From Mycoplasmopsis opalescens ATCC 27921 (lineage in GTDB: Bacteria > Bacillota_I > Bacilli_A > Mycoplasmatales > Metamycoplasmataceae), in the NCBI RefSeq assembly GCF_000712185.1, contig NZ_KL544019.1, positions 198,956-262,955 on the forward strand: 64,000 bases of DNA, given 5' to 3'. Shown here in pieces: positions 8,309-18,500 of this stretch (position 1 is the stretch's first letter; every line of letters begins with the position of its first letter). Position numbers and translations under genes: made by a program. The notes beneath the pieces were generated by a model. It was not told the DNA's origin. It made no database searches and worked only from the letters and a program-made list of their open reading frames with translations.

Positions 8309-10153
8309 CTACTTTGTTAGATTTATAATATTATCTAAGTAATCAAAATCATAAAAGTCTTTTAGTTCGATTTTGATATCAGGATCTATACCGTACTCAA
8401 TACTTTGGTTTTGTACATTTCTAAGGGTTTGAGGGCCTGAAATTATAAAGTTTGTTCCGTCAGGTAAAACTAAAGGCAAAATGGCACTTCCGCCTCCAGA
8501 ACTTCGTTTACCAATTAATGTGCCTAGCTTAAGATCTTTCACAATAGATGCAAATAAATTAGCTGCACTATAGGTGTTTGGACCAATTAATACATAATAA
8601 TTAAATTCAGTAGCCGCATCATTTTTATAATTTTTGTCTAGATCAACATCAACTTCTCATTGCTCAAAATAACCGATTTTATTCAATGTATTGAAATTAT
8701 TAATAGGGATATTTTTATCAGTCAATATTCCAAGAACCCTAATCATTGAAGCAATTGCACCTCCACCATTAGTCGATAAGTCAATCACAATATTTTCAAC
8801 TTTTTTATAGTTTTTATTTAAATGTGAAGCATATTTTTTAACTGATGAATTATATGATCTTACATTTTTTACTGCTTCATAAACAAAATCAAAAGTTGAC
8901 TTATTTTGTCCAATTTCAGGTCTTTTAACTTCAAATTTATCGAATTTAATTACTGCAAAATTCTTTTTATAATTATGAAACAACATTGGACCATACTGCC
9001 ATTGATTCTTTTCATAATTTTTTTCGTTTATATCCTGATCGTCCAAAAACTCGTAGTTAGATCAATTTTTGTGTTTACGCTGAACTATTAGTTCATTGCG
9101 AATTTTGCGATATTGATTACGATTATTGTTTTCATTAGCTTTAAGTTCATGAAAATCAGAAACAGTTACAGCTCTTTTAATGTTTTCCTCAGAATCTAAT
9201 ATAAAATCTTGGTTAATAGGCATAGCTTGTAATGAAGTATGCAAATCGGCTAAAAGATCTTCAAATAAATAATAATAAGCTTCTCGGCGTTTTGCATTAT
9301 CATTGCCCAATAATGCATCAGTTAGTTTACTTTTAAGTTCAGGATTTGTTTCGATAAATTTTTTAAAATCTGGATAAATTTTAAATTCAGGCATCAAGCT
9401 ATAGTAATAATCTAAAGTAAATAAAAGCGAATTATAATTATCTTTTTTAAAAGATTCTGTTAAATGATTTAAGAAAGGAGAGTCCTTTTCTAGTTTCTTA
9501 CGAAACTCTTTATTATCACTATCGTTGTAAACAAGTTCAATTCCGGCATATTTGTTCCCATTATATATTATGTTATAGTAGTTTTGGGAACAAAATAATG
9601 TATTAAAAATTGGATATGGTAGCAAGATTTTATTTTTATATTTAAGTATATCTAAATCATATTTTGATAGATCAAAAAATAAATCTATTGGATTTTCAGT
9701 TATATCAATGCTTAATCTCTTTACACCTTCACTATAAGCAGAATTATATTCATCATCACCTAATTCAACAAAATTAGAATAAGGGCCCATTGAAATAGTA
9801 TTATCTTTTCAATTAATAACTATTTTGGTTCCATTAACAAGATTTTTGATTGTTAATTGATCTGAAAAAGCAGACTCGATGTAAAAATATTTAAGAGAGT
9901 TTCTCCCAGTTAAATTAGTTATTAATTCATGCACATCAACATAAGGCACGCCTTCATCTTCAGTATAATAGCTCGTGATAAATGAATTTGATGTTGAAAA
10001 ACCTTGATGATAATTTGTAAATGGTAGCTCTTTAATAATCTTTACTTTTTCATTATCATTAGTTTTTCAACTCGAGCAAGATAATGCAAAAAATGGTAGC
10101 ATTCCGCCAAAAAAAGTTGAGCTAATATATAAGCATTTTGAACTTTTTTTCAT
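8309..10153 (-). CDS. Lipoprotein with S41-type (C-terminal processing) peptidase domain
   Basis: The 614-residue protein has a lipoprotein signal with Cys26 (FFALSC), so it is anchored on the outside of the membrane. The C-terminal half shows S41 peptidase hallmarks: NIVIDLSTNGGGAIASMI near residue 460, then a Ser-containing stretch NTYSAANLFASIVKD near 530, followed by KRSSGGGSA and a PDG loop. The ~440-residue N-terminal part has no obvious motif and is rich in Asn, Asp and Tyr. Three fragments join only if TGA is Trp; the stop is TAG. It lies alone, divergent from gmk. The substrate is unknown. Confidence 0.82.
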
Positions 10154-10208
10154 AGACAATTATTCCTTTTTCTTAATTATATTATAAATAAATATATAAT
10201 ATGAAACT

Positions 10209-10790
10209 ATGAAAAACACAAAACCAATAATTATTTTTGTAGGTCCTTCAGGCGTCGGAAAAGGTACAATTGAAAAAACATTATTTGGATTCAAAGAATT
10301 AAATCTGCAATTTTCTGTTTCAATGACTACTCGTAAGCCTCGTGAAGGTGAAATTAATGGCTCACATTACTTTTTCACCAGTAAAGAAGACTTTTTAGAC
10401 AAAATTAAAAATAATAAATTAATTGAATATAGCTATCATTTTGATAATTATTACGGCACACTTTATAGTGAAATCGATAGAATACATGCCAATAATGGTG
10501 TTCCATTTTTAGAAATTGAAACAAATGGAGCTAAATTAATATTAGCTAATGAACAAAACAAAAAATATCAAATAATTACCTTTTTCATTTTGCCGCCTTC
10601 GTTAGAGGAACTTGAAAAGAGGATCGTTGGACGTAAAACTGAGGATGTTAATTCAATTAAAAAACGTTTGCAAAAAGCACAAGAAGAAATTAGTGAAAAA
10701 GATTTATTTAAATATCACATAATTAATGAAGATCCCGTTCATGCCGCAAAGGAAATTAGAGATATTATTCTCAATGAATTAAAGGATTAA
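10209..10790 (+). CDS. gmk: Guanylate kinase
   Basis: Gmk phosphorylates (d)GMP to (d)GDP with ATP. The 193-residue protein has the P-loop GPSGVGKGT at 12-20, the GMP-binding region SVSMTTRKPREGEINGSHYFF, and the lid segment KRIVGRKTEDVNSIKKRL. It is the first gene of a tight unit with a PP2C phosphatase, a Ser/Thr kinase, rsgA and rpe. That order is widespread in Firmicutes and mollicutes. It ends one base before the next start. Confidence 0.96.
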   Translation: MKNTKPIIIFVGPSGVGKGTIEKTLFGFKELNLQFSVSMTTRKPREGEINGSHYFFTSKEDFLDKIKNNKLIEYSYHFDNYYGTLYSEIDRIHANNGVPFLEIETNGAKLILANEQNKKYQIITFFILPPSLEELEKRIVGRKTEDVNSIKKRLQKAQEEISEKDLFKYHIINEDPVHAAKEIRDIILNELKD

Positions 10791-10791
10791 A

Positions 10792-11541
10792 ATGGTTTTC
10801 GGTTATAAAAGTGATATAGGAAGACGGAGACTTGAAAACCAAGATGCCGTTAAAGTTTTTAAGAATAATTATAGAATGTTACTTATTTTATGCGATGGAA
10901 TGGGTGGTCATTATGGTGGCTCTTTAGCATCCAATATTGCAATTAATGTTATTGGGCAATCTTTTATGCTCGAATTGCCTAATGAAAATGAAAGCGTCGA
11001 AGCTTTTACAGCATGGTTTAAGCATTCAACAGATAAGGCACGCAATGAAATGCTAAAAATTGCCTCAAACGATGAAGCTAAATTAGATATGGGCACCACC
11101 GTTACAGCTGCATATGTTGATTTAAAAAATCAAAGATTGTTTGTTTACAATATCGGCGATAGCCGTACATATGTTTTAACTAAAAGCTCTGTACTACGCC
11201 AGATTTCAACTGATCATAATTACATGAATATGCTAATAGAACAGGGATTAAAACCAAAAGATGCAGCTAAAGTTCATCAGGCTCATTCATTAACGTCTGC
11301 TCTTGGCCCAAATAAAAGAACTAAAATCGAGGCTTCTGATTTAAGTGATAATTTTCATAAAATTAGAAAAATAATAGTTACTAGCGACGGTGTTCATTCG
11401 TTTTTAAGTGAACTTGCTTTAGAAAATTTATTAATTTTAGATGAAGAACCAAATAAGCTTTGTGAAAAAATAATCACTATGGCTTTAGACAACAACTCAA
11501 CTGATAATGCAAGTATCGGTATAATCGATTTGGAGGCTTAA
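10792..11541 (+). CDS. prpC: PP2C-family serine/threonine protein phosphatase (PrpC/Stp-like)
   Basis: The 249-residue enzyme is a metal-dependent PPM phosphatase expected to reverse the action of the kinase encoded next to it. Motifs include GRRRLENQDAV near 10-20, the metal-binding LCDGMGGHYGG with Asp35, LFVYNIGDSRTYVL, VTSDGVHSFL and STDNASI near the C terminus, which are the usual conserved acidic positions. It has no membrane segment. It is followed by the kinase after one base, so the pair is translationally linked. Confidence 0.94.
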   Translation: MVFGYKSDIGRRRLENQDAVKVFKNNYRMLLILCDGMGGHYGGSLASNIAINVIGQSFMLELPNENESVEAFTAWFKHSTDKARNEMLKIASNDEAKLDMGTTVTAAYVDLKNQRLFVYNIGDSRTYVLTKSSVLRQISTDHNYMNMLIEQGLKPKDAAKVHQAHSLTSALGPNKRTKIEASDLSDNFHKIRKIIVTSDGVHSFLSELALENLLILDEEPNKLCEKIITMALDNNSTDNASIGIIDLEA

Positions 11542-11542
11542 T

Positions 11543-12559
11543 ATGGACATCATAAACAATAGTAATATTTATAAAAAATATAGAGTAATTAAGCTAATTG
11601 GTAAGGGTGGTTTTTCATCTGTTTATTTAATCGAACCTAAAGATGTTAATACTAAAAAGCCTATTCAATTCGCATTAAAATACCTAAGGGTAGAAAACAA
11701 AGAAAATGAAGAAGTGACTCGCAACCGTTTTAGACAAGAAATTCAAGTTCTCAAAAAAATTAAATCTCGTGGTGTAGTTCAGTATATTGATGATTATGAA
11801 AGGCATGATGAAATGTATTTAATTATGGAATATGTTTCAGGTGATTCACTTCGTGATGTAATAACTTCCAGCGGCAGACTTGCTCCTTATAAAGCAATAA
11901 TGTTTATGAAACAAATTTGCGAAGCAATTCATGAATTACATAGCCTTGATATTATTCACCGCGATTTAAAAAGTTCAAATATTCTTGTGACCGATAATGC
12001 TGTAAATGGCGCAAAACAGATAAAAATTATTGATTTCGGTTTATCTTTAGAACCCGATTCACAACGTTATACACGCGAAAATTCAGTCATCGGCACAGTC
12101 TTATATTTAGCGCCTGAGTTAACCGTAAAAAATGGTGTGCCTTCTAAAAAAACCGATATTTATGCATTAGGAATTTTATTTTATGAAATGCTAACAGGTA
12201 AATACCCTTTTCGAGGCGAAACACCATTACAAACAATGCAAATGCAAAGAAAAGATAAGTTTCCAGACATCACAAAAATTGTTGATATTAATTATGCTGT
12301 TGCTAATATCATGTATAAAGCTTGTGCTAAAGATCCTGAAAAAAGATATTTATCAGTTTATGAAATGCACCGAGACTTAAGTTCAGCATTAGATCCTAAA
12401 AGAGCTTTTGAAGTTCCTTTGGATGAACAAAAAATCAAGCCCAAAAAAACCAGATTTTCTTGGATTGATTCAAAATGATTTTTAATTTCTTCAATTGTTA
12501 TTTTAGCTTTAATAATGATAGCTGGTATCATCGCAATTTTCATATATATACGTGGTTAA
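11543..12559 (+). CDS. prkC: Membrane-anchored Ser/Thr protein kinase (PrkC/Stk-like, no extracellular domain)
   Basis: The 338-residue protein is a Hanks-type kinase: Gly-rich loop GKGGFSSV at 20-27, Lys46 in FALKYL, catalytic HRDLKSSN at 139-146, DFG at 164-166 and APEL at 190-193. A TGA at 12476-12478 (Trp) is followed by a membrane helix FLISSIVILALIMIAGIIAI; the protein then ends after IRG. There are no PASTA repeats, so it cannot sense muropeptides the way full-length PrkC does. It pairs with the adjacent PP2C phosphatase. Confidence 0.93.
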
Positions 12560-12571
12560 TAAGGAGTTTTT

Positions 12572-13411
12572 TTGCAAGGTAAAATTTATTCTGTAAATAG
12601 CGGAAAATACTGTATACGGCTTAAATCAGGAGAAAAAATTACAATACCTGCAGCCGGTGTTTTCCGTCATAAAGGCATTGTCCCTGTGGTTGGTGATTAT
12701 GTGCAAATTAATGAACAAGGTTTCGTTGCTTCAATTGAAGAAAGAAAAAATGAATTTATTCGTCCTAAAGTAGCTAACATTGATAATTTAATAGTGGTTA
12801 TGTCGCTAAAAGAACCCAATTTTCAACCTCTTTTAGTGGATAAATATTTAGCTATTATTGAAAATAAAAATATCCATCCTTATCTTTTCATAACTAAATC
12901 TGATTTAGGAGAAGACAATTGATTTAATTATTATACTAAGCTTGGTTATGAATGCTTCAAATTAACCAATCAAAATACCGACTGAATTGAATTAATCAAG
13001 CCTATTTTTAAAAATAAAACTGTTGCACTAATGGGACAAAGCGGTGTCGGCAAAACAACTTTAACTAATTCAATCACAGGTCTTAATTTGGAAACTCAAG
13101 AAATATCAAAATTTGCTAACCGTGGCAAACATACTACAAGAATTGTACAAATACTGGAAGCATTTGATGGTGAACTAATCGATACTCCTGGCTTTTCGAA
13201 TATTGAATTAAATATGGATAAATATGCCTTAGCTAATGCTTATTATTCTTTTAGGGAATTGGCTAAAATGTGTAAATTTAAATCATGTTTGCATATAAAT
13301 GAACCAAAAAATTATTGCAATATCATTTTAAACGTTGAAAGAGGACAAATACCAAAATTGCGTTATGAAAATTATTTAAAATTACAAAAGGAACTAGAAA
13401 ATGAAAAATAA
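12572..13411 (+). CDS. rsgA: Ribosome small subunit-dependent GTPase RsgA (YjeQ/EngC)
   Basis: RsgA is a circularly permuted GTPase that helps late 30S maturation. The 279-residue protein starts at TTG (12572) with GGAG upstream; no ATG fits. It has an N-terminal OB domain, the G4-like ITKSDLGEDN, P-loop GQSGVGKTT, G3 DTPGFSNIEL, and a C-terminal zinc-knuckle stretch CKFKSCLHINEPKNYC. TGA codons at 12920-12922 and beyond are Trp. It overlaps rpe by 11 bp. Confidence 0.94.
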
Positions 13412-14060
13412 AAAATATGTTACCCCATCTTTGTTAAATGTTGAACCCACAGAACGTGCTAATATGGCTAAAACATTAATAGCTGAAGGTATTAAATGAA
13501 TACATTATGATGTTATGGACGGACAATTTGTTCCTAATACAGCAATTACTTTGGCAGAAATTAAAGAAATTAAAAAACAAGCACCAAAACATATGATGGA
13601 TGCTCACATGATGGTTGTTAACCCATTAGCTTACTTAGATGATTTCAAAGACGTTGTTGATATTTTTACTTTCCACTATGAAGCGATTAAACCAACCAGT
13701 TTATTAGCGTTATTAAAAGAAAAACATCATGAATATCGTTTTGGTTTAGCTATTAAGCCTGAAACAGATGTGTCTAAAATAGTAAAGTTTTTACCTTATT
13801 TATCATTAGTTTTAGTTATGTCAGTTGAGCCTGGAGCTGGTGGTCAAAAATTTATGGAAAAATCATTAGAAAAAATTAATGAGCTATATAAAATCAGAAA
13901 TAAAAATGCCTACCAATACTTGATCCAAGTCGATGGTGGAATAAATAACGAAACCGGTCCAAAGGCTTTCAAAGCAGGCGTTGATGCATGCGTAGCCGGT
14001 ACATTCTTAATTAAAGATCCGTCTAAAAAACAAATAAATTCAATAATTAACGGAAATTAA
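13401..14060 (+). CDS. rpe: Ribulose-phosphate 3-epimerase
   Basis: Rpe interconverts ribulose-5-phosphate and xylulose-5-phosphate in the pentose phosphate pathway. The 219-residue TIM barrel has YVTPSLLNVE at the N terminus, WIHYDVMDGQFVPN (metal/catalytic Asp), DAHMMVVNP, MSVEPGAGGQKFM and QVDGGINNET with the second catalytic Asp, then AGTFLIKD. The true start is the ATG at 13401, inside the end of rsgA; the TGA at 13498-13500 is Trp. It is the last gene of the gmk unit. Confidence 0.95.
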
Positions 14061-14069
14061 TCTATCTAA

Positions 14070-14092
14070 AATGCCTGCATTTAGGCTTTTTT
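14070..14092 (+). terminator. Terminator of the gmk-rpe unit
   Basis: GCCT-GCATTT-AGGC followed by six T lies 10 bp after rpe. Outer bases (ATCTAAAA / TTTTTTGGAT) can extend the stem imperfectly. Confidence 0.65.
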
Positions 14093-14158
14093 GGATAAAT
14101 TACCTACTTTTATATAAAAAATATTTTAGTATAATTCTATGCGTAATAAGGAGAACAA

Positions 14159-14707
14159 ATGAAAAAATTATTATTAAACTCATCGCTATTAGCATTTTCA
14201 GCTATGCCTTTAGCTGTCGTTGCTTGCAACAAAGAAAAAGAAAAACCTACACCACAACCAGAAACACCAAAAGATAAATATGAAGGCGGCTTTAAGGAAG
14301 TCAATATCACAGATCAAAAATTAACTAAAGTTGAAAACTACAAAATTGAAATTGTTCATGAGAAAAAAGGCGAAGAATTACTTAACCTTTTAAAATCAAA
14401 TGCCTACAATGGACAAACACAAGTTTCATTTGACCGTGTGGGTAAACAATTTACTATTAAACAAGAATCAACTTATGTCCCAGTATTTAAAATCACCAAT
14501 GAATCATTAGGCGAATGACAATTTGTCGATGGAGATAAACCAGTTAGATACAGCAAAAGCAAGGGCCAACACCAAGCAAATTCTTTCATACCTACAGTAT
14601 TTGATGATGTTAAAAAAACAGTAACAATTAAAGTTAAATTATTCAGTTTCAAAAATAAACAAATTTCAGATGTTACATTAACTTTTGTAATTGATTTAAC
14701 AAAATAA
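14159..14707 (+). CDS. Small lipoprotein of unknown function
   Basis: The 182-residue protein has a lipoprotein signal with Cys23 (MPLAVVACNK), then a Lys/Glu/Pro-rich linker (KEKPTPQPETPKDK) and a predicted beta-rich domain. No catalytic motif is visible. A TGA at 14516-14518 is Trp. It has its own GGAG site and a terminator downstream, so it looks like a single-gene unit. Such short lipoproteins are common and poorly conserved in mycoplasmas. Confidence 0.8.
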
Positions 14708-14722
14708 ATTTAATTAAAATAA

Positions 14723-14747
14723 AAATAGCTTTGGTGCTATTTTTATT
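14723..14747. terminator. Bidirectional terminator between lipoprotein and nitroreductase genes
   Basis: AAAAATAGC-TTTGGT-GCTATTTTT forms a 9-bp stem flanked by A and T runs. It serves the plus-strand lipoprotein gene and overlaps the 3' end of the convergent nitroreductase gene. Confidence 0.75.
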
Positions 14748-15477
14748 TTTCTAAAACTAATTTTCAAATATCCTCTATTAGTTTAGTTTCCATTCTATAG
14801 CCTGAAGCTGAGCGGATAGTAGCTTCTTTATACGTATAAAATTTTTTGCCTAGGGCAACCGTTGCAAAATATTCTTCTAACGGCTTATTATATTCCTCCG
14901 TATCTGTTTTTAATCTTTCAATATTGTATTGGTTCATAAAAATTCTATTCATTTTTGGCTTCACTAAATTGTTTTCTTCTTTAGCGTACCCTAAAGTTAA
15001 ACCAATTACTGGAAAAGCTTGTCCTTTAATATTTAAAGTTTCAATTAAATCACTTTCCATCATTCTCACTAAACCTAAAAAGCATGAAGAAATTCCTAAA
15101 TCTTTAGCTATATCCTGTGCCATTGTAGCTTGGATAAAAGCATCACCAACACCTACGGTATAAGATTCGCTAGAATGACTGTTGTACAGTAATTCTGGGA
15201 ACATTTCTTTAGCTAAATTCATACGGTTATAATCTGCTAAAAACACTAAAAATGTATCACAACTTGTAATCGCGCCAGTATATTTATTACTTTGTCCAAG
15301 CTTATGTAATAATTCTTTATCTCTAACCACAATCACGCTTGATGAGTGTCAATTTGATGACGTTGGAGCAGAGTTGACTACTTCTAAAATCTTTTGTAAT
15401 TCTTGCTCACCAATTTGTTTATTTTGATCATATTCACGTACTGAAGTACGATTTTTAATTTTATTGTAAAAGTCAAT
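14743..15477 (-). CDS. Nitroreductase-family flavoprotein with non-standard start
   Basis: The ~244-residue product matches the FMN nitroreductase family: YNKIKNRTSVREY at the N terminus, VVNSAPTSSNWHSSSVIVV, GVGDAFIQATMAQDIAKDLGISSCFLG, and FPVIGLTLGYAKEE. TGA at 15349-15351 and 14764-14766 are Trp. A strong AAGGAG site is at 15482-15487, but the frame has no ATG, GTG or TTG near it; the nearest usable codons are ATT at 15478-15480 or 15475-15477. I place the start at the second ATT. A frameshift near the start is the alternative. It is divergent from the big ABC permease. Confidence 0.78.
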
Positions 15478-15587
15478 AATTCTCCTTGAATAAATTATAT
15501 TAGGTTTTTAGTTTTATAGGCCTTTACCTTTTGATATTAATATTTAATATAATATAATTATTTAAAATTTTGCTCGATTGGAGAATT

Positions 15588-18500
15588 ATGTGAAGATTAT
15601 TTAAAGAAGTTTTAAGGTCTTTATGAAAAAATAAAATCTTAGTTATTGGTTTAAGTATTTTGATTTTCTTTACTTCAACGATTTTTACACTGCTTATGAG
15701 TGTCAGAACTTCGACAGTTGGAACAATTAATGATTATAAAAAAGTTAGTCGTTTACACGATATATCTGTTGATTTAAACTTCCCTTCGCAAGGTAGCGCC
15801 TATAACCAAGGTTATTTAATCAATGGGCAGAGTATTGACGATTTAAACAAATATGGCTTAAAAGAATATAAGCCAGTTGTTTACAAAATTAACTATGAAA
15901 AATCTTTCGCTGATACTTCTATTTCCGAAGAAATTAAAAAAGATTATCTAGATGAAAATAGTTTAACACTACATTTTTGAGATAATTCAAATGAATTTAT
16001 TAGCTTAAAAGATCTTGGAATTAATGATGTTCAATTCAACCAAAAGTACATTAAAAAAGATGATTTGGTAAAATTTTATAAAATTTATGATGCTGAAAAA
16101 TTAAAAAGAGAGCGCACTATTGAATTTAATTTTTATGGAGAAAATCCAAACTTTAAAATTATTTCTAATAGCCTACCATCAAAGTTATATAAATTAGAAA
16201 ACGGAACATTTATACCAGACAATACAAATATTACGATTACAAAAAACACAAATTTTACCTTCACTAATCCCATTAAATTTAAAGATATCATTAACTTATA
16301 TAAACAAAATAATAAGGTCTATGGTGGTCAGCCTGGGTCATTATATTTTGATCTTGAAAATAAAAAAATCACACACGACTATAATGCAGGACATAAATTA
16401 ATTGAAAAGTTTGGAAAAGGTGTGGAAATAAAAGCTAGTGAATTATTCGCTATTCTAGGTTTTGAATATGACGCAACAACAAACCGCTATATGTTAGTGG
16501 ATATCAATAAATTAAATAAATTTCTAGCTAACCCAATCAGCAGTGCTACAGACTTAAACAGCGAATCAAAAATAAAAAATATTTTTAAATTATCTGATTT
16601 TAATAAAGATGATTTAACATATACAATAAACCAAAAATATAATTGAAATATTGGTCAAGCCTATAATATACAAAATTCATGAATAGCCAAGAAAACAAGT
16701 TCAGTTGAGTTTCATCGTAATAACTACTACACTTCATTTATTGATCAAAATAACTATAAAGATAAATGAACAGGTGCATTTAAAACATTTATGAAAACTT
16801 TAGGCAACGTTAACGATAAAAAAAATCGTTCACGCGAGTGAAATAATTTAGAAACATTTTCATACTGATGAAAAGTAAAAAATGAAAAACTTGAGCCAAT
16901 CGATTCAACTATTAATGCAAAACCAATTGAGAGAAATATCTTTATACCTTTAACAAGAGATTATGACAATTTGGAATTCAAACAAATTAAGTTATACACT
17001 GAAAACGAAAAAAGAATTCTGCCTAACAATATATCTCTTGAAACTAAAGAAGAAAATCCATTAACTATTGAAGAAATAGAAATTAAAACTTTAAATAATC
17101 CTGATACATTACAAATATTAAATTTCGATAACTTAACAAACGCAAATATTAGAAATGAAAGATCTTTCTATATTTCTAATAAAGCTTATGAAATTACCAG
17201 GCAATCAATAGTTGATAATATAAGTAAGCTAACAACAAAAAACAATATCGGTTTACGTCAATCTATAACAGTTGATGCTGTTGATGAAAATACTGGTAAA
17301 AAAAGCGTTTTTCATTTTATCAATACTGGAGATAATGATTTTAAAGTTGAAGGCATAAAACTTAATGTTGGTAAATTATTCAATGAAGAAAAAAATAGGA
17401 GTCAATTAAATAACACTGGCGAAACTAATCAAGACTTTTTTAAAAGTTCTCAATTACCACCATATATTGCTTCTCAATTAATTTCTTCGATTAGCAAAAA
17501 TCTTTTCCCTGATCCTAGATATGTGGACCCTAAATACGATTATTCAATCGTTAAAAAAATTAGAAGCGATAAAACCTTAGTTATTCAAAATACCTATAAA
17601 ATAGTTCTTTTAGGAAAATATGATCCAGAGACAAAAGAACAAGCTAAATTTGAAAAATACGGTATTTACTTTGAAGATAATAAATTCCAATTAGCTATTA
17701 AAGAAAATATTGATGGACACCCAACATGAATATCTGTTCCGAGTGATTTTAATAATGGTGGTTTTGATCTAATTTCTTTAGCGAACTGGATGCAAAAAAA
17801 CAAATTAACCATTGCTACAAAAAATATAAAAGTTGATGATTTAGGATGAGTAAAGAAAGACAATAATTTCGAAAATATTTACTATATTCCAATATATTTC
17901 TTATCCCCTAAGACAGACTTAGTTAATGATATAATCCAAACCGGATCAGTAAAAAAACTAGTTGAAATTATTGAAAACTGGCTAATTACTAGCGATTTAG
18001 TAAAAGATAAATTTTTAACCATCAATCAAGTTGTACGTGTTGCGCCAATACTTACAAAAGTTTTAGATAAGCACCAATTTGCAAATGTATTTACACAAGC
18101 TAAGCTAAATAAAGGCATTCTACCTGAATTAATTTTTGATTTACTATATGAACTAACAAATGAAGAAAACGGCAACCTAGTTGATGAAATATTTTTCTCA
18201 TTATTTACTAAAATAAAAACTAAAATCTCTTCACTTAGTGATATAGATGACCAAAAAGAATATCTAACTAAAGAGTTAAAAAATCTTTTCAATATAATAA
18301 AAACATTTACAAAACTCGATCTTTCAGTATACATTGACCCTAGATCTCTAGCTGAAAGTTCAAAAGATCCATTATTAGTAATTCAATCTTTTGAAAAAAT
18401 AATTTCATCAATTAACTTAAAGGAATTTAGCGCTAAAGCCCACAATTGATTCGAACAAAACAACAATAAAATAGTAACAAAAGATAACAAAGAATATATA

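Noticed and set aside
9551-9594. TTGTTCCCA / TGGGAACAA inverted repeat
   Set aside because: It lies inside the coding frame of the S41 lipoprotein, and its loop lacks the GTAGCACAG core, although the arms resemble the 8241-8281 copy.
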